From NCBI RefSeq assembly GCF_000471905.2, contig NW_006499563.1, forward strand, positions 3,134,487 through 3,198,486: 64,000 nucleotides of DNA, in the 5' to 3' direction. The translations under genes were made by a program, and so were the position numbers. The notes below the pieces were generated by a model, which did no database searches, was not told where the DNA came from, and saw only the letters and a program-made list of their open reading frames with translations. This document shows, piece by piece, positions 1-11,345 of this stretch (position 1 is its first letter; every line of letters begins with the position of its first letter). This stretch comes from Amborella trichopoda (Eukaryota > Streptophyta > Magnoliopsida > Amborellales > Amborellaceae).

Positions 1-295
1 ATGGGGTGTGCGCCCTTCTTTCTCTCTCTAAAAGTGTTTCTCTTGTCCCCTCTTTATTTTCTTTTCAAGTAACCACTTCCTCCTTTGAACCTCACTCTCT
101 TTCTCTCTCTAAAATTGGGTTAGAACCATTCGAACTTCCACTTTTCATCCATTTACAACCCTTCTTCCTTCATCAAAGCCACATTTCAAACCCACAATTT
201 ATCCTTGATTTCCTCAGTAGTGTGAAGATGGAAGGCGAGAGGCGTCAATGGACACTCAAATCGCTCCATATTTCTAAATCAAAGGGGCAAGAGAA

Positions 296-750
296 GGTAC
301 AAGCTTCAAAAACCAAATGAGAGGGTGATTTTGGTGATTTTCTTGTCCAAATTTTGAAAAACTTGTTTCAATCATGTAATTCACTTAAAAAGCTTTGATT
401 GTCATGTTTTCACTTTTGGTAGAAAATCTATTTCAATACCATTTTTTTGGCTTCAAAAAATGCTTGAACATGATCATGATGTGTTTGTTGAAATGCCTTA
501 GTGAAATTTTAGGTAAGAGATGGTACAAGCTTCAAAAACAAATGAGAGGGTGATTTTGACAAGGTGAAATTGTATAATATTTTTGCTCGAATTTTGAAAA
601 ACTCGTTTGAATCACGTAATTCACTTAAAAAGCTTTAATTGTCATGTTTTCATTTTTGGTAGAAAATCTATTTCAATACCATTTTTTTTTGCTTCAAAGA
701 ATGCTTGAATATGATCATGATGTATTTGTTGAAATGCCTTAGTGGAAATT
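296..750. repeat. 226-bp direct tandem duplication
   Basis: The first copy is 296-521 and the second 522-750. Both start GGTACAAGCTTCAAAAAC and run through the same landmarks: AATGAGAGGGTGATTTT, AATTCACTTAAAAAGCTTT, GGTAGAAAATCTATTTC, ATGATCATGATGT and GAAATGCCTTAGTG. The copies differ by scattered substitutions and by a short insertion after GTGATTTTG in the second. I see no coding function. Confidence 0.9.
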
Positions 751-1114
751 GGGGTTGTCCTCTTTTTGTGTCGTTTTGAATGTGGCGTGCCACTGATTTT
801 GGCTCAGTAAACAAATGATGATTTTCCTCCCCAAATTTCGAAGTAGAAGATGACTTGTAAAAATTTCATGGGATATTTTGATTGTGGATGGACATTGTTT
901 TTTGAAACATTGTTTGAACATATAAGGATTCTACTCTTGAAATTGCTTTTGAGGTGCTTATGAACAGTTTGGTTAAATGCTTGAATGGTCAAGTTGGGTT
1001 GAATCCTAATTTGTTGTGCTAGACAAAGTTTATTCGTTCTTGGGTTCGGGTCAATGTTTCTTTACCATCTTTTTTTTTTCTTCAGACTGTGAAAAGGGCC
1101 AAAATACCATTAAG

Positions 1115-1305
1115 GGCAGAATGACAAGAATACCCCTCAGTGTAAAATGACCAGAATACCCCCAGGGCAATTTCTTCTTTTCCAGGGTAATCATGAGTGA
1201 TTAATACTGTCCCTTATTTCTAAGGATGGAAGAATGACCACAATGCTTCTTGGATTTAAAAATGACCAAAATACCCTTGGGTATAAAATGATAAAAATAC
1301 CCCTC
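1115..1305. repeat. Short interspersed repeat, AATGACCARAATACCCC
   Basis: Five related words of about 18 bases occur near 1120, 1147, 1232, 1260 and 1286, for example AATGACCAGAATACCCCC and AATGACCAAAATACCCTT. The spacing is irregular, so this is a loose minisatellite rather than a strict array. I see no gene in it. Confidence 0.7.
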
Positions 1306-1547
1306 TCCTTTTTTTTTTTTGCATGGATTTTGTTGCTCTTGCCCCTGTTATGGGGTTTTTTGCTGTTACTTTTTGTATTGATGGCTTCTTCCCGTATTTA
1401 TTTATTTATTTTTAATAAGGGTTCTATGTAGACAGTAGATCCCACTTATTTGCCATCTGCAAATGAGCAGATTTACTGACTCCCAGGTAGAGACAGGTGC
1501 TTGCCTAAATAGGTTTGTGGGAGGTTTATAGGATCTGACCTTTTAGT

Positions 1548-2685
1548 TTGGATCGTGCTTTGATCACTGAGTTATGCCTTCGATATAGATCGGAGACCGG
1601 CTCGACTCCCTTACGATGCGACGAACTTGCTCCTACTCTTGAGGATGTTACCCGGATTCTTGGGGATCAGAGTAAGGGTGAGCCTTTTCTGAGTATTCCC
1701 TCAGAGTCGTCTATTAGTTATGCCTCTAACTGTAAAGAACTGCTTGGTATACCTTATGAAAAGATCAAGGGTAGGCATGTATCAGAGATCCATCTTGGGA
1801 AGCTAAGGTGGGAATTTACCCATGTTCCCCATCATGTAGAAAGGATGACAGGTGATCGTGCTCCTCACATTTTGATTTCCACAGCTAGCAGACCATCCCA
1901 TAGAGGGAAGGCCCCTATGGAGGAGGACAGTGAGTCGAGGAGTCCTGGAGTGAATGAGTTGGTTCAGGGTGAATCTAGCCGTCCTTTGACAAGAGCGACT
2001 ATCCGTGGTTTGGCAAAGTCGAGTGTCCGATCATCAGGGAATCCAGAGGGAGTAGAGTGTGACACTCCCGAGTTTGACGATGTAGATATGGATGGGGGTG
2101 CAATTTTAGATGAGTACACTGTCCTCCTCCAGTGTTTCTTTCTGATAGGGAGTGGCGAGAGCAAGAGAGAGAGAAGATTTGAGATGCGCATAAGCGGGCC
2201 ATGATCGAGGATGAGCCAGAGGTGTTTCGACAAGAGGTGGATTTGACCATCGATCATGGCCCACTTTCAGACGGTGAGATATGTTCCTTGTAGGCTTTTC
2301 TCACGTATTTGTTTGGGGAGTTTCTGTTTCCTGATCGATCCAAGGGTCAAGCTCATTTACCGATGGTTTGAGTGACCAGATGACTGGATTATTTGGAGCG
2401 AATGGCTTGGGGTCCGGCGCTTGTGGGCTGGTTACATCATCATCTTTGTAGTGTCGCCAAGGGAGCCCACTCTTTGGGGGTTGTTCAATTCTTCTCCAGG
2501 TTTGGGTGTGGGAACATATCAATATTCCTCGCCCACTTTCAGGTCGACTGGCACTGTCATTTTCAATTATTCATCGCTGGTCATATGGAGTGTCGGAGAC
2601 TGAGAAGGTCTTCTCGAGATTGTACTACTCTCTAGATACCCAGGTCACTGGGGAGGTGAGTCACGAGTCCCTCTCTCTTTCCTTC

Positions 2686-2717
<32 letters not shown>

Positions 2718-3568
2718 GAATTATAAATCTTACTCTTTGAGTTGACTTATCTTCTTTTATTTTCCAGATTAACTGGACTCTTATGAGAGTCGACCATGTC
2801 CCAACGGACTTTCAGGACGACGGCCCATTTGATCTGCATGTTCTTTGTGATGCCATACTTTCTGGGTCGAGTACATCATCAGTTTGGCCTTCCTCAGTAT
2901 TCCTTCAAGATTACTCTGCCCTGGACTCTAGTTATGGTCAACACTACTGATGAGGATTCCTATATGAGAAAGATGACTCCTTGGATAGATGAGTGGAGGG
3001 ATAGGACTGCCGATGTTATCGGTGAAGAGAAGGAGGAGGAGAGCATCTGTTTGTCTTTATATGACGAGAAATATAGGGTTGTTTTGAGGGATGTGGCCGC
3101 CTTGATTGATCACGGTGAGGGAATGATACGATAGTTGAGGACTGCCTATCTTGGTGGGGATCAATTTTCTGGTGAGGAAATTGCTTCTGAACGTGACTCG
3201 GTGATAGAGGAGCGAGATTCGCTTGTAAGGATCTCGAGAGTCTTTGCCACAACTTTGAGGGAATGAGAGAGGCGAGGGACATGGCAGAAGTGGAGCATGA
3301 TTCTATCAAGAATGAGTTGGAGAGAGTTCAGGCTGAGCTGGAGAGACTACGATCGATACCGTCTTCTTCTGTTGTTGTTCCCACCCTTCCTGGACCATCA
3401 CCCGTCCTCATTGAAGATTTAGAGAGATGTCTAGATTGCTACCGATCGGATGCTTCTTTAGCTGATGCGAATCCTTATGTGAGGGTGCCACTACCATCAT
3501 CTGCTTGGAGTCAGCCGCAATTTTGGGCATCTACTCGGATGATGAGGAGTCCGAGGTGGGTACGATAA
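1548..3568 (+). pseudogene. Antisense plant-mobile-domain (PMD) ORF of element A, broken
   Basis: The N-terminal frame from 1548 reads LITELCLRYRSETGSTPL and then LTPTLEDV-like LAPTLEDVTRILG, the motif run that opens plant mobile (aminotransferase-like) domains. Further pieces follow in shifted frames: AFLTYLFGEFLF near 2293, AWGPALVGWLHHHLC from about 2402, WVWEHINIPRPL from about 2503, and HLICMFFVMPYFLGRVHHQFG at 2820-2890, all in family order. A 112-bp GT-AG intron fits at 2656-2767. The tail (3263-3568) is a charged coiled-coil stretch rich in E, R and L. At least two frameshifts (near 2480-2505 and 2800-2820) break it. It runs opposite to element A, as antisense ORFs of Tat-type elements do. 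The domain's biochemical role is not established. A captured host gene is an alternative origin. Confidence 0.75.
2656..2767 (+). other. Putative GT-AG intron in the antisense PMD ORF
   Basis: It begins GTGAGT after a complete GAG codon and ends TTATTTTCCAG before ATT AAC TGG, so it is phase 0. It contains a pyrimidine-rich run and a (TTA)n microsatellite at about 2690-2717. The PMD frame before it and the frame after it join without a shift, although a later frameshift follows. The splice signals are on the plus strand, which is antisense to element A. Confidence 0.6.
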
Positions 3569-4649
3569 AGGTTGGAGGGAGAGGCGAGCACTTGTACACC
3601 AGTGGTTGAGGAAGATTCAGGGTCCAGGATGTGACCTTTCTTCTTTTTCTCTCTTCTTCCTTTTTTGTTTTTTTTGTTTTTAGATCATTATGGACCTTAA
3701 AGTACATATAAATATATGACTCTCTCCTTCTTGTTTATCTTTCCTATTCTCATTCTTTCCGCCCCTTTTTTTTTTTACTGCCCCAGTTGTGGGGTATTTG
3801 TTTATCTTTACATGTGCAATTGATTCATCGAAGCCGAGTGGGATACTTTCTTTGCACATAATTTTCAAACTGAATTCTTACACATCCAGTCCCTAGTGGT
3901 AGGGTTCTTGTTTAAATTTCTGGCTATCAGACTATCATACACACTCACGGGGATGAGCTTGCCTCATTTTGCCTCCGAGGATCCAGTCGAGAGAAAAACG
4001 CTCTCAGAGTAGCCAATATCGTCATTGGCAAGGTTCACCGATCTCCGATATGTAGTAGTTGGTAGTTATACTCATACAACCATGGAGTGCCTGACTAGTG
4101 TCAAGCCTTTATAACGGGCGTAGGAAGTTGGCTTCGAGAACGAGGCTAGATTGACTAACAGTTTTGCCTCTTGTAGTGATGGAGGAAGTCCTTTCTAAAA
4201 GAGTTTTGTTTTTGAAAATAGATAACTTAAAAGTCAATTTGAAAAGCATTTTCAAAAGGGATAGGCCTTACAATTTTGCCACCCATGCCCCTTTGGTGGT
4301 CATTTTCTTTATTATGTTTTACCCGAAGATGATGAAAGGATTTCCTTGTAGGATCTTGAGAATGCAAAAGTCTCGAAGTTGTCTTTTTACCTTCGGAGCT
4401 TTCATCCTGTACTTCGTTAGTCCATGGCGAGTTCTCTTAATTCTTGTTGGGCTTCCATCTTGGAGAAGTCTCGATGCTCTTCCAGGGTTCGTCGAAGTCA
4501 CTTTGGTTTTCCATTCATGTCAACTTCCCACATCTTTCTAAATTGGTTTTGTTGGGAACCTGCAGGGTTTAGGAGGAGTCATCATCCTCAGGGTCTGCTT
4601 GTGCAGTATTGTTGGAACTTGCAAATACTTTTTTGTACTTGAGGTTTTG
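3569..4649. other. Element A region between integrase end and antisense ORF
   Basis: No gene is supported here. On the minus strand, the part nearest 4649 should hold the C-terminal tail of integrase, but I see only short open stretches that I cannot align with confidence. 3640-3780 is T- and C-rich. The rest is unstructured and probably 3' non-coding sequence of element A. Confidence 0.5.
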
Positions 4650-5480
4650 AAACGGAAGCTCCTTCTTGGAGATTGTTTATTCTCTTCTTTTTTTTAACCC
4701 ATGATGCCTTTTCAAGTTTTCACCACACTTTTGAGCTGTCAGTAGGAGTCTTCTCAGTTTTTCGGTAGGCCCATAGCACGTTATTTAGCTTTTTCGTGCC
4801 AATCTTTGCTACCTTCTATTATTCTGTTTATAATTCTGAGAAGTCCTTTGTTCGTGGCCTCTGCTTGTCTGTTTCCTTGAGGGTAGTAAGGTGTGGTAAA
4901 TTTTTACGTTATCCCGAACATTTTGCACACCTTAGTGACCTTTTCATTTTTTAAGTTGGATTCATTGTCAGTAATGATTGACTCAGGAACACTAAATCTG
5001 AATATAATGTTGTGCTTTATGAAACAGGCAACATGTTGTCCCTCAATTTTGACAAATGATATGGCCCCTACCCATTTTGTGAAGTACTTTGTAGCCATTA
5101 ATAAAAAACGGTGGCCGTTTGAGGCTTTTGGCGAGATCATTTGGATGATATCAAGACCCCACATGGCAAAGGGCCATAGGGGTGGTATTGACTTGAGTTG
5201 TATGGATGAGGTCTCCATAAAGTTGACATTTGAGACAACTCTTAACGAACTTCCAACAGTCTTTGGCCATGATGGTTCAGTAATAGCCTTGACGCTTGAT
5301 TTTTTAAGCCAAGGAGGCTGCTCCAGAATGAACTCCTTCATTGTGTAACTCTATCAGTATTTGGTCGATTTCTAGTTGATCGAGACACCGTAGAATGATG
5401 CCATCGAAGAATTTCTTGAACAAGAATTCACCTCTTGCTAAGAATCCCATCGAAAACCTTCGAAGGCGTTCTTTATCCTA
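4650..5480 (-). pseudogene. pol: Integrase remnant of element A
   Basis: On the minus strand the zinc-binding N-terminal part is visible in pieces around 5345-5480 (GYYW, then KFVKSCLKCQ). The catalytic core is open at 4904-5341, with the first acidic residue in WGLDII and the second in IITDNESN. After a frameshift, PYYPQGNRQAEATNK (about 4830-4890) supplies the glutamate of the DDE triad. LNNVLWAYRKTEKTPTD in another frame marks the end of the core. All three acidic residues are therefore present, but split between frames. Integrase inserts the cDNA into the genome. It lies directly after RNase H, as expected in Ty3/gypsy. Confidence 0.88.
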
Positions 5481-6135
5481 TTTGGTGGCTCCTTTGGGGT
5501 ATAACCCATCTTTCAATAGGGACGGAACATAGTGGAACCATGGTATTGCCTTAAATAACAAATCTGAAGCCACGAGAGACACTTCCCCATCGTTCTCATT
5601 TTCTTGCTCTATTTCTTTTTCGATTCTTGGTAGGGACGGGTCATATTTGTTCCTAATGTAGAATGGCAGTGTGGTGATTTCTAAAGGAATATCAACCATT
5701 GAAGCAAGGGTTGCAAGGGTGTCAGGGAATCGATTATTTTCTCTAGTTACATGCTGAAAGGTGATTTTCTTAAAATATAAGATCATCGTTTCCACCTTTT
5801 CTTGATAGGGTTTGAGCTTTTCTCCTTTCACCTTCCAAATCCCTTGACCTTGGTTTATGATGAGTAAGGAGTCACCAAGCACTCGTACTTGCTAGATTTT
5901 TATTCTTATGGCGTTCTTAAGCCCGGCTATCAAGGCTTCGTATTCAACAATGTTATTGATACATGGAAAATTCAATCTGATGGCTGTTGGCATTAAAATC
6001 TTATCGGGTGAGCATAGTATGACACCTACACCTGACCCGTATTCATTCCTTGCACCTTTGAACTATAGCTCCCAAATTGAGTCCTCAATTGTGAAGAAGT
6101 TCTCATCAGGGAGATCCGTGTTGACGAGAGTCTAA
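5478..6135 (-). pseudogene. pol: RNase H remnant of element A, first catalytic Asp lost
   Basis: The N-terminal half (about 5908-6135, minus) reads WELQFKGARNEYGSGVGVIL and then NIVEYEALIAGLKNAI. The C-terminal half (5478-5882) reads LGDSLLIINQGQG and then RENNRFPDTLATLASM. RNase H removes the RNA strand of the RNA/DNA hybrid. The usual FDGA motif that carries the first catalytic aspartate is FKGA here (D to K). The later E (EYEA) and D (LGDS) are kept. A stop and a frame change lie between the halves near 5890. Confidence 0.88.
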
Positions 6136-6483
6136 TTTGGCAGCGTGTGTTCAGCTAAGTGGTCAGCAATGGCTTGTTCGTTGACCAATTTTTTAGTAAC
6201 ATATTCGATCTCAAACTCACTCAATAGCATTCTTCACTTCGTCAAATGTCCGTTAAGGACTGGTCTCTCCAATAGGTACTTGAGTGGGTCAATTTTTGCG
6301 ATAAGCTTAACTGTATGAGATAAAACATAGTGTCTTAACTTCTGCATAGACCACACAAGCGTCAAGCAGTGTTTGTCCACATCCGTGTATCTTGTCTCGT
6401 AGTTCATCATAGTTTTGCTGATGTAGTATATGGTTCATTCTTTTCCATGGTCATCGTATTGTCCGAGCATTGCCCCCATGGTT

Positions 6484-7580
6484 TTATCTTTCACTGACAT
6501 GTATAGAAGCAGGGGTATCTTGACTCTGAGGACTAAGGATGGGAGGTTTGGTGAGGTACTCCTTGATTTGATCGAATGCTTCTTGACATTCATTATCCCA
6601 TATGAATGGGGCATCTTTCTTAAGGAGTCTATTGAATGGTGCGCACTTATCTGCCAGTTGTGAAATAAAACGCCTTATGGCTTGTATGCAACGTTGAAGC
6701 CCACAGAATTCTCTAACGTTCGGGGGAGGGGACATTTCAGTGATGGCTCATATTTTGGATGGGTCCACCTCAATGTCCCTTTGGCTTACTATAAAGCCTA
6801 GTAATTTTCGGATTCAACTCCAAAGGCACATTTCTATGGATTGAGTTTGGTTGATGCTTTTGGAGTCTTTCAAAAATGGTTATCAGGTTGGTGAGATGAT
6901 CAGACATGGTCTTCGACTTGACCAGAATGTCGTCGACATTGTCTTCCATGATGGTGTGCATTAAGTGGTGGAAGATGCTAGTCATTGCTTGTTGATAAGT
7001 TGCCCCTGCATTTTTTAGGCCAAAGGGCAAGACACAGTAGCTGTAGGTTCCCCATTGCGTTATGAATGAAGTCTTGGTTCGATCTTCTTCTGCCATGAGG
7101 ATCTGGTTGTAGCTTGAGAAGCCATCCATGAATGACAACATCTCATGCTCCGTAGTGTTGTCAATCAGGGCATCTATATCTGGTAACGGGAAATTGTCTT
7201 TGGGACATGCCTTGTTGAGGTCTCTGTAGTCAACACACACTCGGATCCCCCCATCTTTATTAGGTACGACCACTATGTTGGCCAACTATTCTGAGTAATC
7301 GACGGGGGTAATAAACTTTGCCTTGAGCAGTTTGTCGATTTCTTCCTTAATTTTGAGCTCAAGGTGGGTCTTTTGACGTCGAAAATTCTACCTTACAGGC
7401 TTTGCCCCTTCATTGGATATTAGGTGATGTTGCACCAATGTGTGATGTAACCCTGGCATATCGTCGTATGACCCGACGAAGACATAGCGAGATTCCTTAA
7501 GAAAAGAAATCATATTTTCCTGCTCCTCAAGAGAAAGGGAGGTTCCAATCTTAATTAACTTTGGGTCCTTCTCAATCATC
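6484..7580 (-). pseudogene. pol: Reverse transcriptase remnant of element A
   Basis: The N-terminal piece 7388-7579 reads IKIGTSLSLEEQENMISFLK and DMPGLHHTLVQHHL, the usual lead-in to a Tat-type RT. The core (6770-7285) has GGIRVCVDYRDLNKACPKD, SFMDGFSSYNQI and LPFGLKNAGATYQQAM. The catalytic YVDD box is NVDD here, so the tyrosine is replaced. The connection (6484-6735) has RRFISQLADKCAPFNRLLKK and QEAFDQIKEYL. RT copies the genomic RNA into cDNA. Stops and shifts at about 7290-7385 and 6736-6770 break the frame. Confidence 0.93.
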
Positions 7581-8464
7581 TCTTCAATGATAGCCGTTGG
7601 GCACCATCGAACCTCTTCTTGAATTGCTCAACATGGGAAGTGAGTTCCTCAGGTTGAGGGATTTGTTCAGACTCATGGCTCTCTTGATCTTCGTCTTGGT
7701 CGTCTCATTCGTCATTTGAGGTATTGTGCACCGTTATTGGGCTATCTTGAGTGTTCGCCGCTTTTTAAATTCTTTTTCATTATTATCATTTTTATCATGT
7801 TTCGAATTTTCAATGGATTTCGAAATAACACAAGAGGTGTCCCTTATGGGACTCGCGAAATAAATGTTAGGATCGAACGCGCATGGTGGTTAGATGGCCA
7901 CCTTGCGCCTATCTGTTTTTTGGCACCTAGACTTGAAGGTGTTGTTGGTATGCGTCCAGCGATTCTCAAGATAGAGGAGTGATCAACCAATTATGTCCCT
8001 GGGTTTGTATTAGTGCTTAAGCACGCTTGGTTGTGTTAAAGCCGATTGTGCATACCTTCAAATCCAGGTCAGCAAAAAGGTTTTCAATTCTCAGTTCTTG
8101 TGTGTGCTGAGGTGTGGAAGAAGAATTATTCCCACCTGTTGGGGAATCAAGGATCACCTTTGGCTTTTTTGAAGGACGGGCATCGAGAGGATCAAGGCTC
8201 TGAATGCCTTCAGATATAAATCTCGGATAGCTTGAAGGCTTCATCCAGCTTTGAAATAGGGTGAGAGAACACTTGAGACCTCTTCGATCCTTGTTTTTCA
8301 GTTTTGGCTATGAGTGATTCAGAAATTTCCTCCGTTACGCGTTACCCTTGACTCCCCAAGCCTTGGCTTGATTGGAAGCCTTGGGAGAAGAGCATGTGCC
8401 AAGCTTTAAGGGACCCAAAATCGTATCGATATTGAAATTGGATAATGTCATCCATTGATGCAGA
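7581..8464 (-). pseudogene. pol: Protease-RT linker of element A with G-patch-like segment
   Basis: On the minus strand, next to the B insertion, a segment reads MLFSQGFQSSQGLGSQG (about 8350-8410). It resembles the glycine-rich G-patch type motif found between protease and RT in many plant Ty3 elements. An open stretch follows at 8017-8244 with no recognisable domain (PSKKPKVILD, then a Ser/Thr-rich run). 7581-8016 has only short acidic pieces. This linker connects the protease remnant at 26.1-26.6 kb to the RT once B is removed. Confidence 0.6.
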
Positions 8465-11342
8465 TGTTTGAGCACATTTTTCAGCCCCTTGGTCCCAGAT
8501 GCGGAATAAAGAGGAAGCGGGTCAATAAAGCCTACAAAACAGTAGAAAATTTTAACAGCCTCAGAATGGCTCTAGAATTAGTTAAGATCTTCATTAGTAC
8601 TCTAAAAGGCCATTTGCTAAGTTTTATCGCGATCAAACATGTCTAAGGTAATGAACACAAAAAAACAATTTCAAAAAAATTGGCCTCTAGCACCCTGAAA
8701 TAAACCCCGTAATTAGAACTATATTTTTTGTGCGTCAAATTACTATTGAACCACTTTCATTAGATCCGGCACAGTCGAAAACCCCAATGGATCGAGTTTC
8801 ACCTTAATCGGGCACTCTAAGACAATGTTATGAGTAAAATACCGAAAAGGGGTAGGTCGCACCTTATTCCTGTCTGGCCACCCTACACCAAAACATCATT
8901 AAAGGTGGTTGCTTTCACAGTCACGGGCAGTGACTTTCGGGGCCTATATCTCACTCATTCCAAGTCAAATCGCTCTCAAATTTTGTGAGCAAGTTCGTCT
9001 CATTAAGACAAGCGTTTCAATATGTGGTACGCCCCGTGACGATGCCCGAGCAGGGAGAAAAACTAGAGAGATATTGTTGATATGTGAAGAAAGTTACAAA
9101 AAATTCAGCAGCAATACACCTCACTCGAGCGGCCAAATCACAACTCTTGCATACCCGTTGGCATGAAACCAATTGCATTATGTGCGTAAGGTCCATGGCT
9201 ATCTTTGATGTGAACCCCGCATATAAGGAATAGTTGGATTTCACACACGAAGGCATCAAAGCTACTATAAATTCCAGCTGCCGGATTTCAAGATTTCGGC
9301 CAAAAACTCAAGACTACAAAATCTTCATCTGGACACGAAATCGATCTGCATTTGTTGCAACGTGATTGTGAAAGCATGCTCACTATGAATCAGTGAAGAA
9401 AATGAAAAAAAAAAAAAAGGAACGAGCACTCTATCGATCCGAAGTTTTCAAGATTCATCCAAAATTCAAGTCTGATGGTCGTGGCTTAAAAACACGATTC
9501 ATGGCTCAAAATTGGTATCAAATTGATCGTCATGTTGATTCCTACAAGAAAATAATCATCTTTCGATCAAACGGTCATCAGAACAACCCCAGATTAGTCA
9601 TGGAAGATCGTGCAAGTTCTGGGGCAGCAGCAGGGATTGTTTTGAAATTCCATACATTGTTAGGATGGGGGAAAGCAGTTCTTTTGTACCCATTTGTAGA
9701 ATTTATTTTAATTCATTAAAATTGTAATTATCTTCAATTTTAGGTAGTTTTTTGGTATCCACCCATGTTTGGGCCCACTTCTGTATAAGCACGCAAAGCA
9801 ATCGATATAGCCGGCGAAGCCTAGCGCCGACTGCATCTTCTCTCTTTTCTCTGTTTAATACAATCGGTGAAGCCTAGCGTCGTCTACATCCTCTCTCTCT
9901 TCTCAATCTAATACAATCGGTGAAGCCTACTGCCGATTACATCTTCTCGATCTTCTTCTAATACAGTCGACGAAGCCTAGCACCGACGGCATCCTCTCTC
10001 TCTTCTCTATTTAATACAATCGGTGAAGCCGAGCGTCGACTGCATCCTCTCTCTCTTCTTTATCTAATACAGTCGGTGAAGCCTAGCACCAACTGCATCT
10101 TGTTTCTCTTCTCTGACTAGCATAGCCAGTGATGCCTAATACTAACTGTGTTTTCTCTCTCCTCTTTTCTTAAATATAGCCGACGAAGCCTAGCACCGAG
10201 TGTGTCTTTTTTCTCTCTTCTCATTCCAACCTAGCCGGCGATGCCCAACACCGACTGTATCTTCTCTCTCCTCTTTTCTTTAACACAGTCGATGAAGCCT
10301 AGTGTAGACTGTGTCGTTTTTCTCTCTTCTCATTCCAACTCAGCCGTTCCCATCGTCGACTATGTCTTCTCTCTCCTCTCTTCTTAAGAACAGCCGGCGA
10401 AGCCTAGTGCCGACTGTGTCTTCTCTCTCCTCACTTCTTAAACATAACCGACGAGGCCTAGCACCGACTGTGTCCATCTCTTTCTTCTCTTTCCAATCCA
10501 GTCGGTGATGCCTAGCGTCGACTATGTCTTTCACCCTCTTTTCTCCTTCCTTCTCTCTTCTCTCACACTCTTCCCCTTCTTTCTTTCTCTTCCTCTCATT
10601 CTTTCTCTTCTCTTTCTTATTCCCTTACTTCTTACTCTGTGTTTATGATTTTCATTCTTTCTGTTATCCTTTCGTTTGATTAAGAAGGGCTGAGATTAGC
10701 CTCTTATGGCAGTCCTGTCGTCTAGCTGTAATGTTATTGCGCTAGAATTACTGCGGCCACTTTATCGCCACGGTAGACTAACCATCGTGTCTAGTTAGTC
10801 AATATCAGTATTAACGTGTAGTAGTAATCATGTTGAGTCAGTCTGAGTTATCGAGCCCATTTTACTACCACGTCAAGCCAATTACCCACCAGCTTAGTCA
10901 CTGTGTTGATCTCCCTGCTTGGTAAAATTGTTCTTTACCCCCATCTTTCTTCTCTCATTATTTCCTTCTTCTTTTGAATGTGCACGCCTATGTATGTTCA
11001 CCCAAAAGGCCAGGTGAGGTCCACTGACCCACCTATCTTATAACCTTTGCCATATATGTGTGATTGCAGAAAACAGGAGAATACAAGCCAAGGGAGGTGA
11101 TTCAGAACCAGGTTTTTTACTTGAGGCCTTTCTTCGTGATCTAAGAGGGTTCCCACGAGAGCCAGCCCGAGTAAGTCCTGAATCCACGTTAAATTCCTCT
11201 TTCATCGGTTAGTAATACCAGCCTTTGTTCTCGAACAAGGTTTTCGAGAGAGCGATCTCAAAAATCTCGAGTCTCCTTGAAACCCGAGACGAGTGCTGCC
11301 CGATCATCTAGATCCATAGGGCGAGATCAAGGCACCTAACTA
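8465..11342 (+). repeat. 5' LTR of element B (family I)
   Basis: It starts TGTTTGAGCACATTTTTCAG and ends GGCACCTAACTA three bases before the PBS. It aligns with 22668-26047 from end to end, including TTCAAGATTCATC near 9450, the promoter-proximal GGTATCCACCCATGTTTGGG near 9755, the hairpin array at 9796-10530, and the terminal CCAGGTGAGGTCCACTGACC near 11010. It is about 500 bp shorter than the 3' LTR, mostly through a shorter CT-rich tract. A weak TATA (TGTATAAG) lies at 9782-9789. Confidence 0.9.
9796..10530 (+). repeat. Hairpin minisatellite in B 5' LTR
   Basis: About 14 units of 50-60 bp alternate a CT-rich spacer (CTCTCTCTTCTC-like) with a conserved word of the form CAGTCGGCG - AAGCCTAG - CGCCGACTG, in which the two outer parts are inverted repeats. 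Arms vary between units. For example, ATCGG pairs with CCGAT near 9913, and ACACAGTC pairs with GACTGTGT near 10286. Units inside one copy are more alike in the loop (AAGCCTAG or ATGCCTAG) than in the arms. Confidence 0.85.
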
Positions 11343-11345
11343 GCT

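Larger units (their letters stand above)
1..1547. other. Non-coding left end, probably 3' part of element A
   Basis: This is AT-rich DNA with no convincing coding region. It contains a 226-bp tandem duplication (296-750) and a short interspersed repeat (1115-1305), both listed separately. It lies upstream of the plus-strand plant-mobile-domain ORF, so on the element A map it falls between that ORF and the unseen 3' LTR. I found no LTR edge here matching the A 5' LTR. The T-rich stretch 1300-1430 includes an ATTTATTTATTT run but no clear TATA box. Confidence 0.5.

Noticed and set aside
1234-1431. 65-codon Leu-rich frame resembling a membrane segment
   Set aside because: It arises from a T-rich stretch in repeat sequence, with no homologue recognised and no conservation to point to.
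9393-9719. A 108-codon open frame (MKKMKKKKKERALYRSEVFK...) present at the same place in both B LTRs (also 23645-23971)
   Set aside because: The two versions differ at roughly a quarter of residues while the DNA differs by about a tenth, so most changes alter the protein. The matching stretch in LTRs F and C contains stops. It looks like shared U3 sequence without protein constraint.
9796-10530. CRISPR-like appearance of regular repeats with spacers
   Set aside because: Eukaryotic LTR minisatellite. Spacers are CT-rich and not unique, and there are no cas genes.
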